Shown here piece after piece: positions 47,673 through 59,944 of a DNA stretch of 64,000 nt. The stretch comes from Thermothelomyces thermophilus ATCC 42464 (lineage: Eukaryota; Ascomycota; Sordariomycetes; Sordariales; Chaetomiaceae): the NCBI RefSeq assembly GCF_000226095.1, contig NC_016473.1, positions 3,038,001 through 3,102,000 on the forward strand, in the 5' to 3' direction. The notes beneath the pieces were generated by a model that worked only from the letters and a program-made list of their open reading frames with translations, was not told the origin of the DNA and did not search any database. Every line of letters starts with the position of its first letter. Positions within the stretch are counted from its first letter, which is position 1. The translations under genes were made by a program, and so were the position numbers.

Positions 47673-49888
47673 TCAGTGCTAACTTCTTCGGTTGTTTAGC
47701 TAATAGCGGCTTTATCAATCGTGCTCATTTCCATAAGCTATTAAGTGCTTACGGCTTCCTACTATTAGGTCTATTCTACTTTCCGTCATATATATCATAG
47801 CTTCATCTAAAGCTCCCGAATTCGCGATTTCTTTTCGTCTATATAATAGAGGTAATCGTTACTCTAGCATAAGTCCTATATATCTCGTTCTATTCCATAG
47901 TGCCTAGGCTAGGCTCGTCTTAGAACTATTGTAATACCTTCTAGATCATAGGCTTCGATCTTCTAGAGCAATTCGGCCGCTCTATTTCCTATATTATAGA
48001 CCTATTCCATAGGGTGTAAGCTTCTATCCTCATTTCCTTGTCAGGTCGGCTAGTAATTATTTTCGAATTTGTCACGGAAGTAATATTAGCATTTGTATAC
48101 TATACACTAGAACTAAGGCACTTATATATATGCCTTGTGTTAAGGATATAGTCGTATAGCGTTGCCTAGGAGGTATTAGAATTCTTTCCTAAATCCTTTC
48201 TATTATATATAGACTATAGGTACCCTAATGCTAAGATAGAAATGTTTCTTCTAGTAGCTTTCCTACATACACTTGTCTTTTTTACAGTTCGCGTGTATAA
48301 ACTAGTATTCTAGGTTCTATACATTATTACTAAGTTACTAGTCATTAAGGTGCTTAGTATAGCTATCAGGCCTATTATATATTATAGGCTATCTTCCTTT
48401 AATGGTTTTTACAATACATTAGAGTTCCCTTATCTCGTCCCTTATCTTATTACTCTACTAGATAAGTTAAATCAAGCGTCTATCCTATTTATATAGTTCC
48501 ATATTAAGCTAGAAAACTTTATTATAGTACCATTTGATTCGTTCCTAGAGGAATAGAACATTAGGTCTAGGTCTTTCGATTCCTTAGGTATCGGTTATCT
48601 ACAATCCATCCTGCCTCTACGTAACTATAAAACCCTACTGCCCCAAGGCTAGGAGAATCGAAATTAGCGGTGCGTATTCTCCTACCGTATCCTATTTAGC
48701 AAGACCTATCTCTAGGTCCACAGTGACTAGTTCGGAATACGGTGCTTGTTCGTCTTCACCGTTGCCGTCGTATCTAAGACTATCCGTATTACTACCCCTA
48801 TCTTTATAGCTCGTAGCTACTACTTCGATAATGTCCTTGGTAATTTCGTCGATAGCTATAATTTCCTTTCTAGAGACTATCTTTTACTCTTTCCTTAGGC
48901 TTCGACATTCTTACTTATAATGCCCTTTCTTTCTATAGTTATGGTAGGTAACATTAGACTTGTCTTTAGTTATCTTCTTCTAGTCCTACTTCTACACTAT
49001 ATCTATATCTATAGCTTCAGGGTACGTTCTATACAAAGTACTAACGTACGTTCGCTTTTTCTTGTCGTTAGCCTTAACTATAGTTCCATTTATTCGACCT
49101 CATTTCTGCTACTCTCGTATATAGAGTCGATTATCGATTCTAATGGCCTATATAATATATTTATCCAGAGTCTTAAGCTAATTATACTTATATAGCTTAT
49201 CTTTGACCTTTTCCTTTAAGCTATTATAGAATAGTTATATTAATGCTTTATCATTAAGCTAAGACTTAAGTATATCCTATCTAAACTATATAGTATAGGA
49301 AGCTACTAACTTAGTCTATCGGAAATTAGTAAGTCTTTCTTATATATAAATCTTCTTATCTTTATTACTAAAAACCTTCTAAAGCTCTTCTTCGAAATAG
49401 TTATAAGATTAAAAGACTACTTATATGAATATATCTTGGTCGTCTTTGTCTTCCTTAGTAAGATAGTCGTTCTATATAGGCTCAAACTATCTAAGTACCT
49501 TACCCTCTAGTCTTATAGCTATATAGAGGACTTTAGCTTTATTATCTAGAAACTTGTCATTATTAAGCCAGAAGTAGGATTAGAGGTTTGTTAGGAATCC
49601 TACAAGATCCTCCTTAGTTTCTCTATATTTGCTAGGTAGTTCGATCTTAACACGGCTCGCTTTAGCGCCCTTAAGTGCCTTAATTTTAGTATAAGCCTTG
49701 TTAACTAGTTTCTACAAGTGCTTTTTACTATTCTCGAGTTCCTTAATTCGAGCTTAAGTAGCCTTATCTCTCTAGTCTAACTCCTAGATTTGCTAATAGA
49801 GTTAACTAAGCTAGGCAAGCAACTATTTGGCTATAACGTTAGTAGCCATGTCGATGTCAAGGTCGAAGTTACCTCCGTTCTAAACTAT
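47627..49888 (-). pseudogene. gag: E1 gag (RIP-killed)
   Basis: It is 2262 nt from the altered start (ATA, 49888) to TAA 47627-47629. The gag-pol hairpin is retained at about 47640-47657. Confidence 0.83.
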
Positions 49889-49915
49889 AATAGAACAAAG
49901 GGAGTAATAGCAACA

Positions 49916-50340
49916 TGTAACGAACCTAACTTAGACTTCTTCTAAAAGGGTTTAGACGAAGGTAGATTAAGCGGGACAAGTAGGCAGGTTATCTAAGGGA
50001 TTTGGTAAAGCTAAAGGGTTTATAATAACACTAGAGTTATCTCTTATAGTAGTTAATAACAATGCTTAGTATAAGTACTGTAATTATAAGGGGTTGCTAT
50101 TACCAGTAAACTCTTAGAGTCTACTATAACAAGTGACTATCTATATGTATATATAATCCTAGTGATCATTCCTGATTACGGTGATCGTAAGTAATCGCAT
50201 GGTAGTGATCACCCTAATCACTAGTAAGCGTAGTGATTACTATGCTTCCTATGTTATAATTAGTCCTTTCGTTCTTTCGACTTGATTAGCCTATTCGTGC
50301 TAGTGGCTCAGGCGGCATCTGCATGTATATTTCCGTGACA
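49916..50340 (-). repeat. E1 5' LTR, U3 type B
   Basis: The LTR is 425 bp, from TGTAACGAACC to CCGTGACA. Its U3 matches E3/E5 with GTGATC motifs around 50165-50225. The right target copy should be GCTTC (50341-50345), inside an older type-A LTR. Confidence 0.86.
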
Positions 50341-50419
50341 GCTTCGTGCCCTTCTTGATTGGTGGCTCATTTAGCCTGCTACACCCTACTAGGTCGCGGT
50401 ATATAGTTGGCTTGTAATA
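50341..50419 (-). repeat. Remnant of a type-A LTR interrupted by E1
   Basis: This matches the start of the E6 LTR in reverse (to GTAATA, RIP form of GTGACA) and the end of the solo LTR at 51949-52400. The other half must lie left of the window, beyond E1. It is the oldest visible layer of the stack. Confidence 0.82.
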
Positions 50420-51948
50420 ATGAGAAGGAGGAGGTTATAGAGTAAACATATTATATACTAGTTAGTATATTTGTTTTTATTTTTATAGTTAGATTATCTC
50501 TATAGGTGTATCTATAATATAGTTATAATACGTCTATAACGTGACCGTAATACGTTTATTATACGTTTGCCTTAGGTTTGCCTGCCTATACGAAAATTTT
50601 ATATTATTTGCTTTTATACCCTTCTCTACCTCCTATTTATAACCGGTCTATTATTATAATATATGTCTCCCTACTCTTGCTTAAACGTGTCGAGCGCCTT
50701 AGTATTTTTTAGATTCTCTAATAGCTCCTAAGTCGGGGTGTCGTATTCCTTTTATTTTACTAGTATATTACGTCGATTTCCTCTTCCCTTTACATTCCTA
50801 GTTACAAGGATCGCTTCTACTTTATATTTTTCCTATAGTAGTCCCTCTTAGAAAAGTTCTAATACTAGGTCTGGTTAGAAATCTAATATATATTATGAGG
50901 GTAGTACGTTAGATATAGTATATTTAATAAGGTTAATATAGAAGGTAGGGTAGAGGCTATAGGGAATATTTAGAGTCACTATTAGTAACGTTAGTACTAT
51001 AATTACTTCATACTTAGTATTAACCTAATTAAGTTTATAGCTAGGGTAGTTAGTCTTAATATTATATAAGGATAGCTATACTTTATCCCTTACCTTAAAT
51101 TTCTTAACTAAGTATTAAGAATAATTAGCGTTTTCTTATTAGTATTACTATATATATATAATAGTAGCCTAGGTCTATTCTATATCTTCTTTTAAATAAT
51201 ATAGGAAATTAATAGCTCTTCCTTATAAGGTTAAGATAGGGGGGTCTAATAGGTCGGCAAACTATATTAGATATATATTATAATTATAGAAGAGGTAGCT
51301 TATACTTATCCTAGTTACTATTAAGTTATAGTTATTAATTATAAGCTAATATATAGGTAGATATTTAGGCTAGTTATACTAGGTAAAGGAAACTATAGTC
51401 TATAGGATAGTTAGTACCTTCTAATTCATACATTCTATACCTTTATCTATCTATAGATAATAGATCATTAATAGTAGCTATTTAATTCTAATAGTCTTAT
51501 AGAGAATAGTCTAAAACTAGCTAAGCTAGTCTAAACTATAATTAGTGATAATTTATATCGGAAATCTATAAAACCGTTACTATACCTCCTAGAACCGGTG
51601 TATATATACCTCGGCTCTTATCGAGGATATAGATTTAAGCTAGACATACTTTGACAGCCGGTCGGTAATTACCATTAGGTACTAGGGTAAATTCTTATCT
51701 TATATAGGAAGATTAACTATAAAATCGATAGAAATTTATATTTCTAGAAGCGGTCGGCAATAAGTAAGAGCTAGAGGAATCCTTATTATAGTTAACGTAA
51801 AACCTTAGCCCTTTAATATATATAATAGTTCCTTATAAATCTCTTTATATCTAGGGATATAAAGTCCTAATAATAGTCCTATTAAAGTATTTTAAATAAC
51901 CTATTCCTCCTTAGGTAGCCTAATATAAGGGAGTTATAGATATATTAA
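50420..51948 (-). pseudogene. Second chromovirus (older family): chromodomain and integrase end
   Basis: This is extremely AT-rich RIP-degraded DNA. On the minus strand a chromodomain-like reading lies at about 50680-50830 (VEAIL, then RRNILVK and KEYDTP), preceded by an integrase C-terminus (FYINLIKYT at about 50900-50930). The sequence is unrelated to E1-E7 at nucleotide level. No LTR was identified for it. Boundaries are approximate. Confidence 0.6.
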
Positions 51949-52400
51949 TGTGACGAACCTAACTTAGACTTCTTCTAAAAGGGTTCAGACAAAGGTAGGT
52001 TAAGCGGGACAAGCGTACAGGTTGTCTAAGGGATTCGGTGAAGCCAAAGGGTTCATAACAACACTAGAGTTATCTCTCACAGTAGTTAACAATGCTTGGT
52101 ATAAGTACTATAATTATAAGTTACTATTACTAGTAAACTCCTAGAGTCTACTATAACGAGTGGCTATTTATATGTATATATACTTCTGCCGATCGCTTAT
52201 AGTCCCCTTCTATCTTGTCTTTGGATCGCCTTTGGTAGCTAGCTATCCTTTGCTATCTTTCCCTTTTGGCAATTGTTTGCCTGTAGTAGCCTGTGCTCCT
52301 TAGCGATCCCGTGTCAGCCTTGCTTCGTGCCCTTCTTGATTGGTGGCTCATTTAGCCTCCTATGCCCTACCGGGTCGCGGTATATGGTTAGCTCGTGACA
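51949..52400 (-). repeat. Solo LTR, type A (452 bp)
   Basis: This is a full 452-bp LTR, TGTGACGAACC to GCTCGTGACA, homologous to the E6 LTR and flanked by the perfect duplication ATTAA (51944-51948 and 52401-52405). No internal element sequence adjoins it, so it was left by LTR-LTR recombination. It is inserted in the integrase part of the older chromovirus. Confidence 0.93.
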
Positions 52401-55400
52401 ATTAAAGAATAGTAGTTATAAGTAGCTCTGATATAGGAAGCTAAAGTCTGCCCTGGAACTATAGGATACCCTATATATTAAGGGAATAATCTATAATCTA
52501 GGTCTATACTATGTTCGCTTCCTTTGGAAATTTTCGGGCCCTGTCTTAGACGGCCTAGAGCTAGTATATATAATGTTTGTCCTTGATAACTCCTTTATCC
52601 TATAAGGCTATAAGCTATATATTCGCGAAAATAGTACTTCCCTTTGGTAGGTAGTATATTTTAGGTAACGATAAGGTATTAGTTATATCTATCCAAATGG
52701 TAGGGAAGAGTTATACTATATACTATATATTCTTAAGGTAATCTTATTTATAGTAGGATAAGGTATTAGGATAGGAAGCTTATAATCCTGGTCGGTAATA
52801 AAGTTTAAAGTTAAAGAGGGAGAGTATTTTAGCCTATTAAGCTTACTATTTGTAAATTAAATAAGGTTAAGAGAAGTATTTGAGGTTTTTATAGTCGGTT
52901 AGGATCTAAAAGGGGGTAATAATACTATAAAGCTTAGCTAACTAGGCCTTTAAATATAAGATAATCGCAAGCAGTTCCTTGTTATAGATTATATAGTTCT
53001 GTTTAGCTAGAGATAGTTTTATAGAATAGTAGACTATGGGATATAGGACCTTGTCTCCTCCCTATTAGGATAAACACTCTCTTAATGCTATCCTAGAGTA
53101 GTCTGCCTTAAGTACTATCTCCTATTCGAGATCTTATTATACTAGGACAGGTTCCGATATAAAAGCTGTCTTAAGAGCTTTAAAGGCCTCTTATTCCTTA
53201 GCCCTTTACCGAAATAGGGTATTTTTACAAGTTAACTATATTAAGGCCATAGTTAACTTAGAGAAGTTAGAGATAAAGTCTTAGTAGAAGTTTATAAACC
53301 CTAGGAAACTCTATACCCTCTAAACCTTATATAGTACCTCCTACTTATAGATAGTAGCTAGCTTTTCAGGATCTAGGCAAACCTAGGCCCTTACCTTTAT
53401 AATATAGTTAAAATATTTAACTTCTTTTATAGTAAATATATACTTCTTGAGATCTAGTATAAGTCCTACTTTCTATAGCCTTTAGAGTATATCCCTTACC
53501 TACCTTATATAATTTTTCCTACTACCTAACGTATAGACTAAGATATTATTAAAGTATACTATTATGAAGTCTCTAAGTATTAGGCTAAGAGCGTTATTAA
53601 TATATTATTAGAAAGTTATAGGTATACCTATAAGTCTAAAGGGGTAAATAAGCCATTTAAAGAGGCTAAACTAGGTCCAGAATACTATTAAATACTTATA
53701 GCCTTCTATAATCCGAATATAATAGAAGGCTGCCTAGACATTAAGCTTTATAAACTACTTAGCTCTAGCTAAGGAGTAAAGCGTCTCCTTGGTAAGTAGA
53801 AAGAGGTACTAATCTTACTTTATAATTTCATTTAATACCTAATAATTAATATAGAACCTCTATCCTCCATCTGCTTTCTTTACTAAGAAGATAGGAGCAA
53901 TAGCTAAAAAGGAGCTAGCTTAGATCTATCTTTTATCTAGTAAGTTAATAACTTGCTTTTAGACTTCTAATAAATAGTCTTATGGTATATTATAGAGAGG
54001 CCCTTAAGAGAGTTCGGAAATCTTTCCGTCTAGGCCTTCCTTTAATTTAATATAATAGTTAGCTATATTATAATATAAGGGGAGTCTATTAGCTTTCTCC
54101 TTATTAAAGTAATTAGTAAAGTCGCAAAGTTTGTCTAATAAGGTAACCTCTAACTCTATACTAGGCTTAGGTTAGGTACCCCCTTTGCCTAGGCTATCTC
54201 TATTAAATTAGCATCTCGATTCTAGAATAGTTATTATCTCCCAAATACTAGTAACTAAGAAGGTATTAGAAGTCTTCTTTTTCATACCTTCTATACTATA
54301 CTTATAAAGACTATACTTATTATTTAAGAGATTTCTATTTGTTCAGGCTATAAAGAGATCTTATAGATAAGTAGTCCTAGTTATATTCTAATCTTGAGAA
54401 TACCTATATATATATCTAGTATAACTTCCTAGTATTCTATCCATAGGAGGCCTAGTATAATATTATATATAAGTCTTAGGACTATATAGAATACGGCCTA
54501 GCTCTCTTAACTATTAATATTTATTATAATATAGGCTATCTAAGTAATCTTCTAATCTAGTTATAACCTAGTTATAGTCCTAAGGATATATATAGTAAGT
54601 AAACTAATCTACTCGATTTTAAGCTTCCAGTATATTCTCTTACTAATAGTACTATAGTTAGAACATCTACTATCTACTTAAGCATTTATAAAGCCGATAG
54701 AGTTAAGGAAGATTAGAATAAAAAAAAGAGGTCTATCTATTCTTTTACTAATCTCTATAAACTTATCTTCTAGGTAGTTATAGTCTTCTAGCCCTCTTAT
54801 AAGACTTTACTTAAAGGCTACTCTTTTTTCTACTCCCTATCTTCTTTATTAAATAGGTCGTCATCTTCCTTCTAATCCTTAGCCTCTAAGATATTGATGT
54901 CGGTTTTTAATTAGTTCTACTATACCAGCCTTAAAGTAAAGGTAAAGTTATATTTAGTAATAAAGTGACCCTTCTACCTATACTAGATATATACTCTAGC
55001 TACCTATTAAGCTATATATACTTTTAGACTAACCTATTTTACCTATAGGACGTTACCTTTACATTTTCCCACCCTATCTTTATTAGGTCCCTTTCTCCAT
55101 AGGTTAGTATATAATAAGTTAATTCCGGTCATTAGTATATCTCTATCTATATCCTTCTCTCTCTATAGTTTAGGTACTACCTATTACCCTTATATCTGTT
55201 AATACTTATTACCAAGCCAAAGAGCCTTAAGATCTATAATAATCTCATAGTATTTCTCAACAACCATTATATAGTTATCCTAAGGAATTCCTTACCTAAC
55301 TATTATATATTTAAGTTTTAAAGAGAGGCATTATTATAATTTAATTAAGTATAGCTTATTACCCTAAAGAAGGCCGCCTACCTTCGATAATTTAGCCTTA

Positions 55401-56090
55401 AACTAAATAATAAAAGTAGTAAACGGTTTATCGTCTCTCTATTATAAGAATTCTAGTTTTAATAAGGCTACTATCTTTTTATAAGAGTTAGAGAAGATAC
55501 TCTTAAGATATTAGAGGAACTAAGTCAGGTCGTACCTAACTTTCGAGCCTATAGATTTATAGTAGGCTACAACTCAGGTCTATACCTCGTATATAAGGTT
55601 TCCCTAGATAAAGACCTATTAGTTATAATTAGAGTCGATAAAATCTCTATTAGCTATAAGGACATGTTCTATCGTGCTCTTCTATACTATAAAGAGTTTC
55701 TTTTTACTATTAAAAGGTTGTCCGGTTAGGAGACGCTTCTACTATAGCCATTAAGCTTTAAGGGGTACCCTAGCCGACTTAGGGGTCAAGATAGGTTAGG
55801 TTTAAGATACCTAGAAGGTATTAATTATGGCATTCTACTATTCTACTACTACTTAAAGGGAGCAAACAAGCTCCTATAATTCTACTAAGCCTAAGGGCCT
55901 ATATACTCCCAAATCCGCTATAACTATATTATTAATAACTCCCTTAAGGAGTTACTACTAATGCTAAAGGTAATTAAAATGTAATATACTAGCCTTATAG
56001 TAACTATAGATAAACGTATAATGTTTTATTTAACTATCTTAGAGAAGAAAAAGAGGAAGAATATAAGAGTTATATAGAGGAGTACCTTTT
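52401..56090 (-). pseudogene. Second chromovirus: rest of integrase, RNase H, RT, protease, gag
   Basis: The minus-strand reading resumes after the solo LTR. RNase H and the RT end are recognisable at 52850-53330 (GFINFY and a downstream FISEPVLV reading), and the RT core at about 53400-54100. The gag lies at about 54850-55900, with a zinc knuckle whose Cys codons are changed to Tyr near 54985-55030. No ORF of useful length remains. It is decayed beyond any copy of the E family, so it is older or has been RIP-mutated more often. Confidence 0.6.
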
Positions 56091-56379
56091 AACCAATATA
56101 TATATATATAACCTAGGTAGGGCCTAGTTAGGCTCTAGGTCGGGCGTTAACCGGGCCTTGGCTACGCGTTTACCGGACGAGTTACGAACGAGTAATAAAC
56201 GCTTTACGGACCTATAAGGCAGGGTAGGTAGGGCAGGGTAGGTCTATTCTATACCTAGGTAAAGCCTGGGCATTGTCTAGCCTAGGTGTAGCCTAGGCCT
56301 ATAATATACCCTACCTTTTATATACTTGGCATTTCTTAGCTTATATACCTACCTATTTTCCTTAACCTTCTATATAATA
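56091..56379. other. Unassigned AT-rich stretch with GGTAGGG-like short repeats
   Basis: No gene is seen. It has several CCTAGG and GGGTAGG-like short repeats and a segment, AATAAACGCTTTACGG, resembling in inverted orientation AATAAACGTATTACGG at about 50550. It may include one end of the Fot1-like transposon, but no terminal inverted repeat could be defined. Confidence 0.3.
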
Positions 56380-57996
56380 GTCTATTTAACCTATTATGAT
56401 ATAGGAAGCCTCTGATTCTATACTTTCTGACTTGCTCTCTTTAGCTATAGAGCCTTCTATATAGCTGGCGTTAACCTATACCTAGTGGATCTGTTTAATT
56501 ATAGCAAACTGCTTGTTTAGATCTATAACTACCCTCTTCCTCTTCGACGGCCGAACTGCTTTTAATTATGCCTTTAGAGCTTCGTTTTCCTAATATAGCT
56601 AAGCTAATTCGAAGTTCTTCTAGTCGAACGCTTTTTTAACCTTCCTAAATAGGAGCCTATATATAGAGAGGTACTCAGTCTTAGTAGCTAGGTTGGTTAG
56701 CTAACTATATAAGTCTGACTTCCTCTATAGTATACTAAACAATAGGTTAACGGCTCCTTTCGAAGGCTAGGAGTGTTAAACAGGTTCTAAAGTCCATATA
56801 GAAGCTAGCTATTTATTAGTATTGACTATATTATTAGAAGTTTCTAATAGAAGTCTGTTCATTAGGGGTTTAGCTATATTAACTAGCTATAACCTAGATA
56901 CCTTCTATCCTACTTTAATATTCTAGGACGTAATAGCCTCCTTCCAAGCCTTTATAATATATTTGATCATTAATTGCTTACTAATTACTAATGACTTGGT
57001 CTAGGAAGTCATATTGTTAAGGAGCTCCTAGTAGGTGTATTTTAGGGGGGAGAAGACTAATAAATCTAATAGTTAGAGGATATAAGAGGTATATAATAGT
57101 AAAAAGAGTAATTAGATATTATTCTTATAATATAACTATATAAAGTCGTTAGTTATATAGCTATTATAGCTATCCAATATTAGAAGTTATTACTAGGAAC
57201 TGTCCTCTAGCTAGGTAGAAAGAATAAAGACTTCTTAGAGCTATTTAACTATAATAGTTCGATTAGTCTAGCCTATCTCTATTACTATAAAGTTCTAATC
57301 CTTTAATTTAGTCTTGTCAATAGGAAACCATTATTATTAAAGAGTCCTACCCCTAAAGATAACGACTAGGGGGATAGATATCCCTATTATAAAGATATAC
57401 TTAAGGAATAAAGTCTAGATATATAAATCAGGAGTTTTCCGTTAAATCGAACATGTTTAGGCATTTTTAACTACTAAGCCGTTGGTTCCCTATCCTTCTA
57501 TAATGCTATATTCGTCTATATCTTAATAGTTAGCTAGTAAGATGTCCTTGATAGCTAGGATGTTTAGCTATAGCCACTAACTATATATGATTAAATCAGT
57601 AGCGCTATTAATATGGACTAAATCTATCTTACAGGCTCGCTAGGTTCGAAGGATAAGGTTCCTACGAAGGAACCAGGTTATCTAGCCTTTTCCGATTATC
57701 ATATAGCTGGCTCCTTATGCCTAGAGTATTTAGCTAGCAAACTCCCTAATTTACATATAGGTTAGTAGGACACCTAGGGTAACTTAGATTAATACCTATT
57801 AGGTAAGCTATTCTTCCTATATATAACTAAGGGACTATTGCGGTTCGGCTATAATTAAACGTAATTAAGAGCCTTAGATACGACTATATAAAGTAGTAGG
57901 AGGGATGCCGAATTTGTAGCTGATACTTGGTAATAAGCCGTGACTAGAGTAGTATTTTGCGAGCGTATCTTGAATATCCTGTTTAGTATAAGCCAT
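56380..57996 (-). pseudogene. Fot1/pogo-like DDE transposase (RIP-killed)
   Basis: This is a Tc1/mariner-superfamily transposase that would cut and paste at TA sites. The start ATG is at 57996 on the minus strand. An N-terminal helix-turn-helix region (FGIPPTTLYSRI) is followed by a FLRRN / IDLVHINSATDL segment. The catalytic Asp regions are DEYSIIEG (about 57510), LILDSYNSYIT (about 57170; the family has DGHGSH) and LLDLLVFSPLK (about 57045). A C-terminal AKPLMNRLLLETS block (about 56850) and a Lys/Arg-rich tail (RPSKRKRVV, about 56540) follow. Many TAG/TAA stops are RIP-type. Terminal inverted repeats were not found, so the transposon ends are undefined. Confidence 0.8.
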
Positions 57997-59189
57997 ATTG
58001 AACTGTTAAAGGTATTTGCAAAGTTTGGGGTTGATTGAAAAAGAACTGACCAAGTTGTAGTAAGTTAAAGTGGTTGGGTTGAAGTAGCAGTGTGTGTGTA
58101 GCATCTGTACGAAAGGTGGGGTGTTCCGAATCCAGGGGGTCCGACTTATCCTCCAAATATAATCTCACATCAGTGAGACGTCTGCCACGTACGACCATAC
58201 CCACCAGAAAGCACGGCATCCCGTCCGCTCTGCCCTAGTTAAGCTGGTGAGGGTCCAGGTAGTAGTTGGGTCGGTGACGACCAGCGAATGCTGGATGTTG
58301 TACGTTTTTCTCTTTTTTTCGGTTTATATGGGGCTCTCATGGGTGGGTCAATCGGGACACCTCCTGCCTTGCACTTGTACATACATAATCACATATAAGA
58401 GGTACCTATCGGTAAAGCCGTATATCACAATAATAATGATGTTTGCCGTGTCTGGCTCAGGCACTCCTATCGTATACTACCTGTTGAGCCTTACGGGTCT
58501 CACTGTTCGAGCTCTGTTCACACACTACAGGTGTTTATAGACAGGGGGGTTAGAGACCTTAAGATACTCTTACACATATCTGTAGCTTCATTGTTTTTAC
58601 GATATGTTCCCGTGAACTCTCGTGACCCTCCCGAGTGCCGTTCACGACAACTACCTAAGGTTCTTTTGGTCTTATCATATACCCATGGGGGTTGAGTCCT
58701 ATCAGACATCATGGTCAGGAGACATTATACATGTAATTAGTGCTTCTCTACGGTAGTTACGCATGGAATGATTGTACGGACGCTATGCTGGAATGGAATT
58801 GTAGGGCTAACTAGAGCCAGATCTCTGCGTTGTCGTGGTGAAGTGACACGCTTTGCGGATTCTTGGCATGCCTTGGAGGTGCATTCGGCTATTAAGCTCA
58901 CCCACGACTGGATGTCTGAAATGTCCGTAGGGTGTCAGAGGCTTAAAGGGTATCTGTAGTACGGAACACCACGTAAGATCCTTCAGGCAGCCGGGAAGAG
59001 CCCCATCCCACCCCATGGAGCTGACAGCTCTTCTCTGATCCTAACCCAACCAAGTGTATTCCCACGACGCGAAGCTTGAATGGGCGGCAACCCCTCATGA
59101 AAACTTGCGGCGAGGTAGTGTGCATACCAGTATGTATGTACACCACAGGAAGGGTACATAGTAGGTTGACACGCAGGGCTTCCCGCGCG
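57997..59189. other. Gene-free transition zone
   Basis: Base composition switches here from AT-rich RIP DNA to ordinary sequence. No ORF with recognisable similarity or codon bias was found. Short ORFs of up to 97 codons exist but look random. Nothing else is identified. Confidence 0.5.
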
Positions 59190-59418
59190 GAACCCACCTG
59201 GGAAAGCAGAACGCTCTTCTACCAAGCCGTGCACGAGTTCTTCGACGGCGAGTGGGACACGGCCAGCATCCGGCTGCTCACCGACCTGGGCAAAGGGAAG
59301 GAGATCGACGTGCCGTACGTGCTGGGCCGGCAGACCAACTAATTATGCGAGGGCCGTGTTTCCGGCCGTGTGGCGGGCGATGGAGGACGGCATCATCCCG
59401 AAGCACGAGATTAGCTGA
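59190..59418 (+). pseudogene. C-terminal relic of an unrecognised protein-coding gene
   Basis: A GC-rich island with strong coding character reads WESRTLFYQAVHEFFDGEWD and continues to GRQTN, where TAA (59340-59342) ends the frame. Four bases later the reading resumes in another frame as YARAVFPAVWRAMEDGIIPK to TGA 59416-59418. Removing TAAT (59340-59343) would join the two into one C-terminus. No upstream remainder is present. The family is not recognised. The break could be a transposon footprint (TAATTA) or simple decay. Confidence 0.5.
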
Positions 59419-59944
59419 TGTAATTAATTAGTGCTTCTCACTGAATTTGTTTTTATATTGTCAAAGAGAAAACAAATCAATCGAAGGCCCACGGCCTTCA
59501 TCTCCTGCTTCGTGAGCCGTTCGGGGCAGCAGCCGCGGAGTCCCTCATCTGATAATGTTGTAAATCATCGGCAGGAACTAGCGCAGATTCTATGTTTGCT
59601 AATTTTCGCCTGCCAGGCTTGAGTAATCCGCACAAAGACTTCTTCCGTACATAGTAATTACGGAGCTACTCCGGGCTGCAATAGTTTCCTCGATCTTTGG
59701 AAGCAGAGAAGGCGGACACGATTAGACAAGGGTTAGGGGACTACAGGGCCCATGCAACTCGAGAGTTTGCAAGAATGATGCACTGCGGGGCACGCAGCGG
59801 GAACTGCCGCTGCTCGCCGCCAAAAATTTCGGGGACAGTTGCACGGCCGACGTATTGGGATTGCACGGTCCACGGTCAAGCTCAGCAGTGCCACTTCAAC
59901 TATCAACTATTCGAAGGGAATTGAGCTATAACAAGCAGCACGTC
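59419..59944. other. Upstream region of RRP15
   Basis: No gene was found. It contains ATGTAATTAATTAGTGCTTC (59419 onward), a 4-nt expanded copy of ATGTAATTAGTGCTTCTC seen at about 58733. It presumably includes the RRP15 promoter. No clear TATA or other site was identified. Confidence 0.4.

Noticed and set aside
56130-56330. Possible LTR or inverted repeat shared with about 50420-50580
   Set aside because: Only one segment of about 16 nt is clearly similar. It is too weak after RIP to define an LTR or terminal inverted repeat.
58247-58540. 97-codon plus-strand ORF near the repeat border
   Set aside because: It has no codon bias, domain or intron support and a mixed hydrophobic translation. 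It is probably random.
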